Assembly (NCBI RefSeq): GCF_002261345.1 | Contig: NZ_NEVT01000009.1 | Location: 186,001 to 250,000 of the forward strand | Length of the DNA: 64,000 bases | Source: Bordetella genomosp. 2 | Lineage (GTDB): Bacteria > Pseudomonadota > Gammaproteobacteria > Burkholderiales > Burkholderiaceae_B | Direction: 5' to 3' | In this document: piece after piece, positions 34,741-43,551 of the stretch | Numbering within the stretch: the stretch's first letter is position 1 | Layout of the letters: each line of letters opens with the position of its first letter | The notes under the pieces: model-generated | The model's database searches: none | What the model was told of the DNA's origin: nothing | What the model saw: only the letters and a program-made list of their open reading frames with translations | Position numbers and translations under genes: made by a program

Positions 34741-35328
34741 ATGAAATTACAGAACATCTGCGTTTATTGCGGCTCCAACGGCGGCAGCCGTCCCGACTAT
34801 GCCGACGGCGCGCGCGAACTGGCGCGCGAGCTGGTGCGACGCGACATCGGCCTGGTCTACGGCGGCGCGAGCGTCGGCATCATGGGCATCGTGGCCGACG
34901 CCGTGCTGGCCGAGGGCGGCCGCGTCATCGGCGTCATCCCCGAGCCGCTGATGCGCAAGGAACTGGCGCATCGCGGCCTGACCGAGCTGCACGTGGTGCA
35001 GACCATGCACGAGCGCAAGACCATGATGGCGGCGCGGGCCGACGGCTTCGTGGCCCTGCCCGGCGGCGCCGGCACCCTGGAAGAGATCTTCGAGACCTGG
35101 ACCTGGGCCCAGCTGGGGATGCACGAGAAGCCCTGCGGCCTGCTCAACATTGCCGGTTATTACGATCAACTGGCCGGGTTCCCGGACCACGCGGTGCAGG
35201 AATCGTTCATGCGCGCCGAACACCGCGCCATGCTGGCCGTGGAAAGCCGGCCGGGCGCCCTGCTGGACCGCTTTGCCTCCTACCAGCCCCCCACCGTATC
35301 CAAATGGATCGATCCGGGCGAACACTGA
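34741..35328 (+). CDS. LOG family protein (nucleotide 5'-monophosphate phosphoribohydrolase)
   Basis: 195 aa. The LOG motif PGGAGTLEE is near residue 103, followed by TWTWAQLGMHEKP. The N-terminal CVYCGSNGG and VYGGASVGIMG form the nucleotide-binding fold. LOG enzymes release the base from nucleoside monophosphates, best known for cytokinin activation; in bacteria the role is often nucleotide clean-up. It starts a plus-strand run of four genes to 37228. Confidence 0.92.
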   Translation: MKLQNICVYCGSNGGSRPDYADGARELARELVRRDIGLVYGGASVGIMGIVADAVLAEGGRVIGVIPEPLMRKELAHRGLTELHVVQTMHERKTMMAARADGFVALPGGAGTLEEIFETWTWAQLGMHEKPCGLLNIAGYYDQLAGFPDHAVQESFMRAEHRAMLAVESRPGALLDRFASYQPPTVSKWIDPGEH

Positions 35329-35368
35329 ACCGCACTGAACTGAACCCCTGTCCATCGCGTATTCCGCC

Positions 35369-35959
35369 ATGCCCACAGCCACGGTCATTCCAGCCAGTAC
35401 GTCGTCCTTGATGCGGAACTACCTCCGCGCCAAGGACGAAAACCGCCCCCTCTTCATGGCGCGCGCCTTCGCGCCGGACGCCGTCCTCAAGATGACGCTG
35501 CGCACCCAGGCCATCGCCTTCCCGCCCGAAGCGCGCGGCCTGGACGCGATCACCGAGGCGCTGGTCCGCACCTTCGGCCAGACCTACGAAAACGTCTTCA
35601 CCTTCTATCTCGCCCATCCGGGCGACGACGCGGTCCTGTCCGAGTACACCTGCGACTGGTTCGTGGGCATGACCGAGAAGAGCACCCGCCAGGTGCGGGT
35701 GGGCTGCGGCACTTATGACTGGGCGTTCCAGCAGGCGCCGCACCTGGCCACGCGCCTGGAGATCACCATCGAGACCATGCTGAGCCTGCCGGCCGACACC
35801 GCGCCGGCGGTGTTCGCCTGGTTGACCACGCTGCCCTACCCCTGGACGGACTCGCAGCGCGTGGTCAACAGCGCCCCGCCCATCGAGGCGCTGGCGCCGG
35901 TCATGCACTGGATCCGCCGGGTCGAGCGCACGGCCTACCCGGCGGACGGCACGGCTTGA
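35369..35959 (+). CDS. NTF2/SnoaL-like protein of unknown function
   Basis: 196 aa, no signal peptide. An alpha+beta pattern with RNYLRAKDENRPLFMARAF then AFPPEARGLDAITEALVRTF resembles the NTF2-like (SnoaL) fold, which covers small isomerases, hydrolases and binding proteins. No catalytic residues can be assigned. It overlaps the next gene by 4 bp (TTGA), so the two are translationally coupled. Confidence 0.7.
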   Translation: MPTATVIPASTSSLMRNYLRAKDENRPLFMARAFAPDAVLKMTLRTQAIAFPPEARGLDAITEALVRTFGQTYENVFTFYLAHPGDDAVLSEYTCDWFVGMTEKSTRQVRVGCGTYDWAFQQAPHLATRLEITIETMLSLPADTAPAVFAWLTTLPYPWTDSQRVVNSAPPIEALAPVMHWIRRVERTAYPADGTA

Positions 35960-36591
35960 AATACGACCTGGCGGCATTCGATTTCGACGGCACGCTGGCC
36001 GACACCATGCCCTGGTTCGAGTCGGTGCTGGACGGGGTGGCGGACCGCTATGGCTTTCGCAAGGTGGATGCCGCCGAGCGGGCGCAACTGCGCCACCGCA
36101 ACGCCCACGAGATCCTCAAGTACCTGGGCATCCCGGCATGGAAAATGCCGGCCATCATGGCGCACGTGCGCCAGCTCATGCGCGACGGCGCGCCCGGCCT
36201 GCAGCTGTTCGACGGCATCGCGCCGGCGCTGGGGCGCGTGCGCGAGGCCGGGCTGCGGCTGGCGGTGGTCAGCTCGAACTCGCCCGACAACGTGCGCCGC
36301 GCGCTGGGCCCGCAGACCAGCCAGCTGTTCGACGATTACGAATGCGGCATCGACATGTTCGGCAAGGCCGCCAAGCTGAAGCGGCTGCTGGCGCGCCACC
36401 GGGTGGCGCCGCAGCGCTGCATCCTGGTGGGCGACGAAATGCGCGACATCGACGCGGCGCGCAAGGCCGGCGTGCGCGTGGCTGCCGTGGCCTGGGGCTA
36501 TAACCACGTGGACGCGCTGCGCGGCCATGGCCCCGACGAGATCATCATGCACGTGGCCGACCTGCCGGCCGTCCTGACACGCACTGACTAG
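35956..36591 (+). CDS. HAD-superfamily phosphatase (phosphoglycolate phosphatase-like)
   Basis: 211 aa with a TTG start overlapping the previous stop. HAD motifs: I FDFDGTLADT (residues 5-14), II VVSSNS near 98, III K in GKAAKLKRLL near 137, IV LVGDEMRDIDAARKAG near 158. The helical cap places it in subfamily I with Gph-like enzymes. Substrate unknown. The rare TTG start probably serves translational coupling. Confidence 0.85.
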   Translation: MKYDLAAFDFDGTLADTMPWFESVLDGVADRYGFRKVDAAERAQLRHRNAHEILKYLGIPAWKMPAIMAHVRQLMRDGAPGLQLFDGIAPALGRVREAGLRLAVVSSNSPDNVRRALGPQTSQLFDDYECGIDMFGKAAKLKRLLARHRVAPQRCILVGDEMRDIDAARKAGVRVAAVAWGYNHVDALRGHGPDEIIMHVADLPAVLTRTD

Positions 36592-36601
36592 AGCCTGGAC
36601 C

Positions 36602-37228
36602 ATGGATATCGACGACTCCCATCGCATTGCCGACCTCGACGCCTTGCTGGCCCTGTACGGCCAGCCCAGCGAGGCCTCGATCATGAAGGAAGTGGACCAT
36701 GTGCACCCGCACTACCGCGCCTTCATCGAGGCCGCGCCGTTCGCGGTGCTGGCCACCAGCGGGCCGGACGGCCTGGACGCCTCGCCGCGCGGCGACCCGG
36801 CCGGCTTCGTGACCGTGGCCGATGACAAGACCCTGCTCATTCCGGACCGGCGCGGCAACAACCGCATCGATACGCTGCGCAATATCCTGGCGGATCCGCG
36901 CGTGGCGCTGCTGTTCCTGGTGCCGGGCGTGGGCGAGACGCTGCGCGTCAACGGCCGCGCCAGCATCAGCACCGACCCGGCCCTGCTGGCGCGCTTCGCC
37001 ATGCAGGACAAGCCGCCCCGCTCGGTGCTGGTGGTGCACGTGGAGACCGTGTTCTTCCAGTGCTCGCGCGCCATCGTGCGCTCGGCGCTGTGGGACCCGG
37101 CCACGCAGATCGAACGGTCGCGGCTGCCCAGCACGGGGCGGATCCTGGCCGACATCAGCGCCGGCACCATCGACGGCGAAGCCTATGACCGGGCGCTGCC
37201 GGGGAGAGTGCGAGATACGTTGTATTGA
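36602..37228 (+). CDS. pyridoxamine 5'-phosphate oxidase-family flavoprotein
   Basis: 208 aa, FMN-binding split-barrel. The blocks LATSGPDGLDASPRGDPAGFV (about residues 46-66) and LIPDRRGNNRIDTLRNIL (about 79-96) match the PPOx-type group (MSMEG_1061-like) rather than true PdxH. Substrate unknown. It is the last gene before the composite repeat at 37290. Confidence 0.85.
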   Translation: MDIDDSHRIADLDALLALYGQPSEASIMKEVDHVHPHYRAFIEAAPFAVLATSGPDGLDASPRGDPAGFVTVADDKTLLIPDRRGNNRIDTLRNILADPRVALLFLVPGVGETLRVNGRASISTDPALLARFAMQDKPPRSVLVVHVETVFFQCSRAIVRSALWDPATQIERSRLPSTGRILADISAGTIDGEAYDRALPGRVRDTLY

Positions 37229-37289
37229 TTGCCTGCGGTTGTATTGATTGCATGCGTGCCGGCGGTGATGTTCCGGGGCGGGGGATTGG

Positions 37290-37822
37290 GTTCTATAGGC
37301 GTCGTTGTGGGGGGCCGGGCTGATCAGGTTCTTGCACTTCGTGGGCGCGCAAGGGAAGGGGGGAACATTTTGCGGAGCCGCGCCGGACAGGCGCCCTGCG
37401 CGCCTGTCCGGCGCATTCAGGCTGGGCATGCGGCGGGTGTCATTGCATGGCAAACGCCTGGCTGGGTCACCTTGAGCCAGGCACTTCAACTTAAAGATGG
37501 CCCACTCTCACGACGGCTGCCATGCGAAGGGTCATTCAAGCCGCGCAGGGCGGCTTGAATGACCGGCCCGGCAAGACTTTCTTCCCTTCGCTCCCTGTCG
37601 CCGACGAAGCATCAGAACCCCGACCGCCCCGGCGATGTGTCGATTCGAGTTGTCGCGAGCCGGGGCGCGGGGCTGGGCGCGGCGGGGCGCCTCGGGGCCG
37701 AGCGAGGGAAACCGAAGGAACGCAGCGACGAGGTTGACGACGCGGTGCCGGGCGCGCTGGGCGCCCGGCCGGCCCCGTGAAGCCCCGCCGCGCCCAGCCC
37801 CGCGTCCCGGCGCCGGAAGAAC
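37290..37822. repeat. family-2 composite repeat element, copy 1
   Basis: It fills the 620-bp gap between convergent PPOx and fmt genes. It contains module A in forward orientation (37329-37440) with hairpin arms 37382-37394/37400-37412. A second module A in reverse (about 37511-37612) has hairpin arms 37530-37544/37550-37564. Then comes module B: 30-base arms 37659-37688 and 37782-37811 (one G-T pair) around a 93-base loop that begins GCCTCGGGGCCGAGCGAG and ends CCGTGA. An inner hairpin is GCCGGGCGC/GCGCCCGGC. Ends resemble each other inverted (GTTCT...GGCG near 37290 and its complement near 37822). Reading frames here are judged spurious. Confidence 0.8.
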
Positions 37823-37848
37823 GCAAACATCTCCCGGCCGCGCCGCGA

Positions 37849-38793
37849 TCAACCGGCCGGCTGCCATCCCCGCACGAAGACATCCACGGGCTGCCGCTTC
37901 CCACCGGCCTTTTGCAATTCGAGCAGGCGCAGCACCCCTTCCCCGGTAGCCAGGTCGATGCCATCGGCCGCAGCGCGCAATACGGTACCCGCCGGCTCGG
38001 CGACGGCCTGGTCAAGCGCCTGGGCGCGCCACACCTTGACCGGGTCGGCCAGGCCGGGCAGGCGCACGGTGGCGCCGGGCACCGGATTGAAGGCGCGCAC
38101 GCGGCGGGCCAGCAGCGCGGCGGGCTGTGAGCAATCGAGCGCCGCCTCGGCCTTGTCCAGCTTGGCGGCATAGGTCACGCCGTCAGCGGGCTGCGGGCGC
38201 GGCGCCAGGCCGCCGGCCTGCAGCGCCTGCAAGGCGGCGACAATGGCCTCGCCGCCAGCGGCGGCCAGCGCGTCGTGCAACTGGGCGGCGGTGTCGTCCG
38301 GGCCGATGGGCACTTCGCGTTCCAGCAGCATGTCGCCGGTATCCAGGCCCTCGTCCATCTGCATGATAGTCACGCCGGTGCGGGCGTCGCCCGCTTCGAT
38401 GGCCCGCTGGATCGGCGCCGCGCCGCGCCAGCGCGGCAGCAGGCTGGCGTGGATGTTCAGGCAGCCGCGCGGCGGCAGCGCCAGGGTCCAGGCCGGCAGG
38501 ATCAGGCCGTAGGCGGCCACCACCATCACGTCGGGCACGGCTTGCCGCAGTTGGTCGCGGGCCTGCGCGGCCTCGTCCGGGTAGCGGCCGTCGAGCCGCA
38601 GGCTGCGCGGCTGGGCCACGGCGATGCCGGCGGCCAGGGCGGCCTGCTTGACGGGGCTGGGCGTGAGTTTCAGGCCGCGGCCGGCGGGCCGGTCGGGCTG
38701 GGTCAGCACCAGGGGGATATCGTGGCCGGCGGCCAGCAGCGCGTCCAGCGCGACGCGCGCGAATTCCGGCGTTCCGGCAAAGACCAGGCGCAT
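37849..38793 (-). CDS. fmt: methionyl-tRNA formyltransferase
   Basis: 314 aa from ATG 38793, usual length. N-terminal formyltransferase domain: [12 protein letters not shown], the catalytic block [20 protein letters not shown] with the essential Asn-His, and the downstream D in [12 protein letters not shown]. The C-terminal tRNA-binding barrel starts near residue 210. It formylates initiator Met-tRNA. It is 5 bp downstream of def on the same strand, so the two act as one operon. Confidence 0.97.
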   Translation of the reverse strand: MRLVFAGTPEFARVALDALLAAGHDIPLVLTQPDRPAGRGLKLTPSPVKQAALAAGIAVAQPRSLRLDGRYPDEAAQARDQLRQAVPDVMVVAAYGLILPAWTLALPPRGCLNIHASLLPRWRGAAPIQRAIEAGDARTGVTIMQMDEGLDTGDMLLEREVPIGPDDTAAQLHDALAAAGGEAIVAALQALQAGGLAPRPQPADGVTYAAKLDKAEAALDCSQPAALLARRVRAFNPVPGATVRLPGLADPVKVWRAQALDQAVAEPAGTVLRAAADGIDLATGEGVLRLLELQKAGGKRQPVDVFVRGWQPAG

Positions 38794-38798
38794 GGGGC

Positions 38799-39311
38799 TC
38801 AGGCGCGCAGCGCTTCGCGCTCGGCCTTCTTGAGCTTGGTCTTGATGCGGCTTTGCTTCAGGTTGGACAGGTACTCGACGAACACCTTGCCGTCGAGATG
38901 ATCGAGCTCGTGCTGCACGCACACCGCCAGCAGGCCGTCGGCCTCGGCCTCGTACGGCTTGCCGTCGATATCCAGCGCCTTGTAGCGGATGCGCGCCGCG
39001 CGCTCGACCTCGTCGTAGATGCCCGGCACCGACAGGCAGCCTTCCTCGTAGGTCTGGCGCTCGTCGCTCTTCCAGGTGATCTCGGGGTTGATCAGCACGC
39101 GCAGCTCGTTGCCGCCCTCGGAGACGTCGATGACCACCACGCGCTCGTGCACGTCGACCTGGGTGGCGGCCAGGCCGACGCCCGGCGCCTCGTACATGGT
39201 GTCGGCCATGTCGCGCACCAGTTGCCGGATGCGGTCGTCCACCACCGCAACCGGCGCGGCCTTCTTGTGCAGGCGCGGGTCGGGATAATGAAGAATGGGA
39301 AGCAAAGCCAT
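38799..39311 (-). CDS. def: peptide deformylase
   Basis: 170 aa from ATG 39311 (a start three codons earlier is possible). All three metal/active-site motifs are present: GVGLAATQ (44-51), EGCLSVP with ligand C92, and HELDH with ligands H134/H138 and catalytic E135. It removes the formyl group from nascent proteins. It is first of def-fmt. The upstream 208-bp gap to dprA is A/T-rich around 39340-39390 and should hold both divergent promoters. Confidence 0.97.
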   Translation of the reverse strand: MALLPILHYPDPRLHKKAAPVAVVDDRIRQLVRDMADTMYEAPGVGLAATQVDVHERVVVIDVSEGGNELRVLINPEITWKSDERQTYEEGCLSVPGIYDEVERAARIRYKALDIDGKPYEAEADGLLAVCVQHELDHLDGKVFVEYLSNLKQSRIKTKLKKAEREALRA

Positions 39312-39519
39312 GGCAAACACGAAATCGTCGGAGCTGATTATGCAGCGATGGTTTAATAATAATTCATTAGAGGCTTGATTTCTAATAGATTCCGGCTAAT
39401 CGCGCCATTGCCGGCCGGCCGCCGGGACGCTTTTGGCGCGGCGCGCGCGGCGTCGGCCGCGAGCCGTGCGACACTAGCGCACCCCGGCCTCCTGGCCGCC
39501 GGCCGCCCCCTCACGAACC

Positions 39520-40629
39520 ATGCCGCTTTCGCACTCCGAAGCCGAACTGTCCGCCTGGCTGCGCTTGTCGCTCGAGCCCGGCCTGGGCCCGGCCGACGCC
39601 TACCCGCTGCTGTCGGCGCTCGGGCTGCCGGAACAGATCTACGCGCTGGGCGCGGCCGCCCTGGCCCGCCACGTCCCGCACGAACTGGCGCGCCAACTGG
39701 CGGCGCCGCCATCGTCCGACGTGCAGGACCAGATCGCCCGCACCCTGGAATGGGTGGCGGAGCCGGGCCGGCACATCCTGACATTGTCGGATCCAGCCTA
39801 CCCCCAAAGCCTGCTGACCACCGCCGACCCGCCGCTGCTGCTGTACGTCAATGGCGACCCGGCGCGCCTGGCCACGCGGGCGCTGGCGGTGGTGGGCGCC
39901 CGCAGCGCCACGCCGGGCGGCTGCGACAACGCGCGCGCCTTTGCCCGCCACCTGGCCGGCCACGGCTGGTGCGTGGTCAGCGGCCTGGCCCTGGGCATCG
40001 ACGCCGCCGCCCACGAAGGCGCCTTGCAGGCCGGCCCCGCCGGCGCGGGCACGGTGGCCGTCATGGGCACCGGCATCGACCGCGTCTACCCCGCCCGCCA
40101 CCGCGAGCTGGCGCACCGCATCGCCGAACAGGGCGCGCTGGTGTCCGAGCTGCCGCTGGGCACGGGCGCGCGGCCGCACCACTTCCCGCGCCGCAACCGG
40201 TTGGTGGCCGGCCTGGCGCGCGGCGTACTGGTGGTGGAGGCGGCGCGCCAGAGCGGCTCCCTGATCACCGCCCGCCTGGCCGGCGAAAGCGGCCGCGAGG
40301 TGTTCGCCATCCCCGGCTCGATCCACTCGCCGTTGTCGCGCGGCTGCCATGCGCTGATCCGCCAGGGCGCCAAGCTGGTCGAGACGGCCCAGGACATTAC
40401 CGACGAGCTGGGCGGCGGCGACCGGGCCCCCGCGGCGACGGCGGCGGCCGCGCCGTCCCTGCAGGAAACCCCGCTGTTGCAGGCCCTCGGCTACGACCCG
40501 CTGCACCTGGACGCGCTGCAGGCGCGCACCGGCCTGGACGTCGCCACGCTGAACGCCCAGCTGCTCGAACTGGAACTGGCCGGTCGCGTCGCGCGCCTGG
40601 ACGGCGGCCGCTTCCAGCGCCTGAAATAG
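39520..40629 (+). CDS. dprA: DNA-processing protein DprA
   Basis: 369 aa. The Rossmann-like ssDNA-binding core has VVGARSATPGG near residue 124, VSGLALGIDAAAHEGAL near 152 and PRRNRLVAGL near 223. A C-terminal winged-helix (DprA_WH) occupies the last 60 residues. It loads RecA on incoming ssDNA in transformation. With comF at 574 this gives two competence-type genes in the window, though natural competence itself cannot be inferred. Confidence 0.95.
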   Translation: MPLSHSEAELSAWLRLSLEPGLGPADAYPLLSALGLPEQIYALGAAALARHVPHELARQLAAPPSSDVQDQIARTLEWVAEPGRHILTLSDPAYPQSLLTTADPPLLLYVNGDPARLATRALAVVGARSATPGGCDNARAFARHLAGHGWCVVSGLALGIDAAAHEGALQAGPAGAGTVAVMGTGIDRVYPARHRELAHRIAEQGALVSELPLGTGARPHHFPRRNRLVAGLARGVLVVEAARQSGSLITARLAGESGREVFAIPGSIHSPLSRGCHALIRQGAKLVETAQDITDELGGGDRAPAATAAAAPSLQETPLLQALGYDPLHLDALQARTGLDVATLNAQLLELELAGRVARLDGGRFQRLK

Positions 40630-40703
40630 GCAGCGGGGCTACTATTGGGATATTCGACCCGCGCCGGCCGCCCGGCGCGCCATTACTTGCCACAGGAAGA
40701 GAC

Positions 40704-41612
40704 ATGCCGCTGCCCTCCCGCGCCAAGATCGTCGAGGTATCGCCCCGCGATGGCCTGCAGAACGAAAAAACCCTCATCGCCACCGACATCAAGGTAGAGC
40801 TGGTCGACCGCCTGACCGCCGCCGGCTTTCCCAACATCGAGGCCACCTCGTTCGTCTCCCCCAAGTGGGTGCCGCAGATGGCCGATGCCGCCGACGTCAT
40901 GGCCCGCATCCAGCGCAAGCCGGGGGTGATCTACTCGGTGCTGACGCCCAACATGAAGGGCCTGGAAGGCGCGCTGGCCGCCAAGGCGGACGAGGTCGTG
41001 ATCTTCGGCGCGGCCAGCGAGGCGTTCTCCCAGAAGAACATCAACTGCTCGATCGCCGAATCGATCGCCCGCTTCGAACCGGTGGCCGAGGCCGCGCGCG
41101 CGGCCGGGGTGCGCCTGCGCGGCAGCATCAGCTGCGCGCTGGGCTGTCCGTACCAGGGCGAGGTGCCGGTCGAGGCCGTGGTGGACGTCGCGCGCCGCTA
41201 CGTGGCGCTGGGCTGCGACGAGATCGACGTGGCCGACACCATCGGCGTGGGCACGCCGCGGCGGGTCCGCGAAGTCATGGCGGCAGTCACCCAGGTGATC
41301 GATCCGGCGCGCGTGTCCGGACACTTCCACGACACCTATGGCCAGGCGCTGGCCAACATCCTGGCGGCGCTGGAAACCGGCATCGGCATCTTCCACACCT
41401 CGGTGGCCGGCCTGGGAGGCTGCCCGTACGCCAAGGGCGCCACCGGCAACGTCGCCACCGAAGACGTGCTGTACATGCTGCGCGGCCTGGACATCGACAC
41501 GGGCGTGGACTTCGATGCCGTGGTCGACATCGGCCAGTGGATGTCGGCGCACCTGGACCGCAAGGGCGGCAGCCGCGCCGGCAATGCGGTCGCCGCCAAG
41601 CGCGCCGCCTGA
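40704..41612 (+). CDS. hydroxymethylglutaryl-CoA lyase
   Basis: 302 aa from ATG 40704; the frame open from 39375 overlaps dprA. HMGL-like TIM barrel: EVSPRDGLQNE at residues 10-20 with the metal/catalytic R-D, GSISCALGCPYQGE in the middle, the HFHDTYGQ metal site, and the catalytic-cysteine loop GGCPYAKGATGNVATED near 233. It cleaves HMG-CoA to acetoacetate and acetyl-CoA in leucine breakdown. It stands alone here, without other leucine genes. Confidence 0.93.
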   Translation: MPLPSRAKIVEVSPRDGLQNEKTLIATDIKVELVDRLTAAGFPNIEATSFVSPKWVPQMADAADVMARIQRKPGVIYSVLTPNMKGLEGALAAKADEVVIFGAASEAFSQKNINCSIAESIARFEPVAEAARAAGVRLRGSISCALGCPYQGEVPVEAVVDVARRYVALGCDEIDVADTIGVGTPRRVREVMAAVTQVIDPARVSGHFHDTYGQALANILAALETGIGIFHTSVAGLGGCPYAKGATGNVATEDVLYMLRGLDIDTGVDFDAVVDIGQWMSAHLDRKGGSRAGNAVAAKRAA

Positions 41613-41665
41613 GCCGCGTGCGCCAGAATGCCCGCCCCGCGCCGCGCCACCGGACCCCGCCCGTC

Positions 41666-42142
41666 ATGACCTCACTCTTTGCCCCGCCCCCGGCGGAAGA
41701 ACGCGACGCGCTGCTGCGCGAAATCGGCCCGCTGCCGCTGACCGGCCAGGCCTGGCCGGACTGGGTGCGCATCCTGGCCTGGATCATCCTGGCCATCATC
41801 GGGGTGCAGATCGTCTCGTCGGCGATCCGGCTGCCGCCGGGTCAGGTCAGCACTGTATTGGCGGCCATCGTGATCCTGTGCTTCCTGGGGCTGGTGCTGG
41901 TCTCCTGGCACATGCAGAAATCCGTCACCACCATCGACGAGTCCGGCCTGCGCCAGACCTGGATCACCCGCCGCGAAGTGACCTGGCAGGAAATCCAGTT
42001 CGCCAAGTTCGTGCCGCTGCTGTTCTCGAAGCGGCTGGTGGTGTTCACCCAGCGCGGCCGCCCGGTGGTGTTCCAGGGCGGCACGCGGGAACTGCAGATC
42101 GCCTTCGCGAAGATTTCCCTGCTGTACCGGCGCAAGCGCTAG
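41666..42142 (+). CDS. small two-helix membrane protein of unknown function
   Basis: 158 aa. Two membrane helices (about residues 35-58 and 62-82: ILAWIILAIIGVQIV and VSTVLAAIVILCFLGLVLVSW) are followed by a cytoplasmic PH-like beta-rich part with a basic end. No family recognised with certainty. Its TAG stop shares the tetramer CTAG with the stop of the convergent aminotransferase gene. Confidence 0.78.
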   Translation: MTSLFAPPPAEERDALLREIGPLPLTGQAWPDWVRILAWIILAIIGVQIVSSAIRLPPGQVSTVLAAIVILCFLGLVLVSWHMQKSVTTIDESGLRQTWITRREVTWQEIQFAKFVPLLFSKRLVVFTQRGRPVVFQGGTRELQIAFAKISLLYRRKR

Positions 42143-43377
42143 GCGGCCAGCGACACCGAGACCGGCGCGTTGGCCTCGCAGGCGTCCAGCGCCTGGCCGA
42201 GCCGCGCGATGCCCTGGGCGATCTGCGTTTCGTTCATGGTGGCGAAGGACATGCGCATGGCGTGCAGGTCGGCCTGCGCCGGATCGGCATAGAACGCCTT
42301 GCCCGGCACATAGACCACGCCCTGCTCGATGGCATAGGGCAGCAGGCGGGTGGCGTCGGCCTCGCCCTCGAGGCGGGCCCAGAAGAACATGCCGCCTTCC
42401 GGCTTGCGGAAGCTGACCCGGCCGGCCAGGCCGGCCAGTGCCTGGGCCAGCGCGTCGCAGCGCGCGCCGTAGGCGGCGCGGATGCGCGGCACGTGCTGCT
42501 GGTAGCGGCCGTTGGCCAGGTACTGCGCCACCACTTCCTGCACCCATGCCGACGACGCCATGTCGTCGGCCGCCTTGGCGCCCACGCAACGGCGGCGCAC
42601 TTCGGCGGGCGCCACCAGCCAGCCGATGCGCAGCGCCGGCGCCATGGTCTTGGACATGGTCGAGATGTACACCGCCCAGTGGCGCGCCTCGCCCTCGGCC
42701 AGGGCGGCGATGGGCGGGACCACCTCGCCGGCGAAGCGCAGTTCGCCATAGGGGTCGTCCTCGACGATGAGGAACTGGTGCTTGACCGCCAGTTCGAGCA
42801 GCCGCAGGCGGCGCTGCCGGCTGATGGTGGCGCCGCACGGGTTGGAGAACGACGCCACCACGCAGACGATCTTGGGCTTCAGGCGCGCGGCCATGTCGTC
42901 CAGGGCGTCCACGTCGATGCCTTCCGGCCCGGACGCCACCGGATGCACGGTGGCGCCGGTGTAGCGCAGGGCCTGCACCGAATTGGGAAAAGCAGGGCTT
43001 TCGATGAAGGCATGGTCGCCGGGCTGCAACATGACGCGGCTGACCAGCGCCAGCGCCTGCTGCGAGCCGCCGGTCACGGCCAGCTCGGTATCGGGATCGC
43101 ACGCCAGCCCGCGTTCGGCGGTGAGGCGCGCCAGCTCGGCGCGCAGGCTGGCCTGGCCGTCGATGTTGGAATACTGCAGGCACGCTCCGAGGCGCGCCAG
43201 CACCTGGTTCGACGCGCTGGTCAGGCCGTCGATGTCGAACAGTTCCTGGGCGGGATAGCCGCCCGCCAGCGAAATGGTGCCGGGGCTCATGGCGTACGAC
43301 ATGAGCGAGCGGATGGGCGAGGCGGCGGGAGTCTGGAAGGGGGCGGCGAAAGCGTAGCGTGGCGCTGCGGAAGACAT
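42139..43377 (-). CDS. PLP-dependent aminotransferase (2-aminoadipate transaminase-like)
   Basis: 412 aa from ATG 43377, fold type I class I/II aminotransferase. Seen: SLAGGYPAQELFD at the N-terminus, the cofactor-binding Asn/Asp/Tyr blocks SFSNPCGATIS and VEDDPYGELRF, and the PLP-binding lysine in STMSKTMAPALRIGW. It resembles LysN and valine-pyruvate type enzymes used without an attached MocR HTH domain. Substrate uncertain. It is divergent from the PLP homeostasis gene yggS, a suggestive PLP pairing. Confidence 0.87.
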   Translation of the reverse strand: MSSAAPRYAFAAPFQTPAASPIRSLMSYAMSPGTISLAGGYPAQELFDIDGLTSASNQVLARLGACLQYSNIDGQASLRAELARLTAERGLACDPDTELAVTGGSQQALALVSRVMLQPGDHAFIESPAFPNSVQALRYTGATVHPVASGPEGIDVDALDDMAARLKPKIVCVVASFSNPCGATISRQRRLRLLELAVKHQFLIVEDDPYGELRFAGEVVPPIAALAEGEARHWAVYISTMSKTMAPALRIGWLVAPAEVRRRCVGAKAADDMASSAWVQEVVAQYLANGRYQQHVPRIRAAYGARCDALAQALAGLAGRVSFRKPEGGMFFWARLEGEADATRLLPYAIEQGVVYVPGKAFYADPAQADLHAMRMSFATMNETQIAQGIARLGQALDACEANAPVSVSLAA

Positions 43378-43551
43378 GATGGAGGGCGGAGCCGGCGGGA
43401 ACAGGGGCATCGGCGCGGCAGAACGCCGCGGGACGGCATAGAACCTTGAAATATAAACAAATATCAAAAGATTCTATGCCCGCCCCCCCAGGCCGGTCAA
43501 CGCGCGCCGCGCCGGCCGCGCGGCGCGCGGCGTTTATCATGATCGTTTTGT

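Noticed and set aside
37229-37867. Several overlapping reading frames inside the composite repeat, also in 46680-47183
   Set aside because: Frames exist on both strands and all phases, match only the repeat itself, and the conserved signal is base pairing, not protein.
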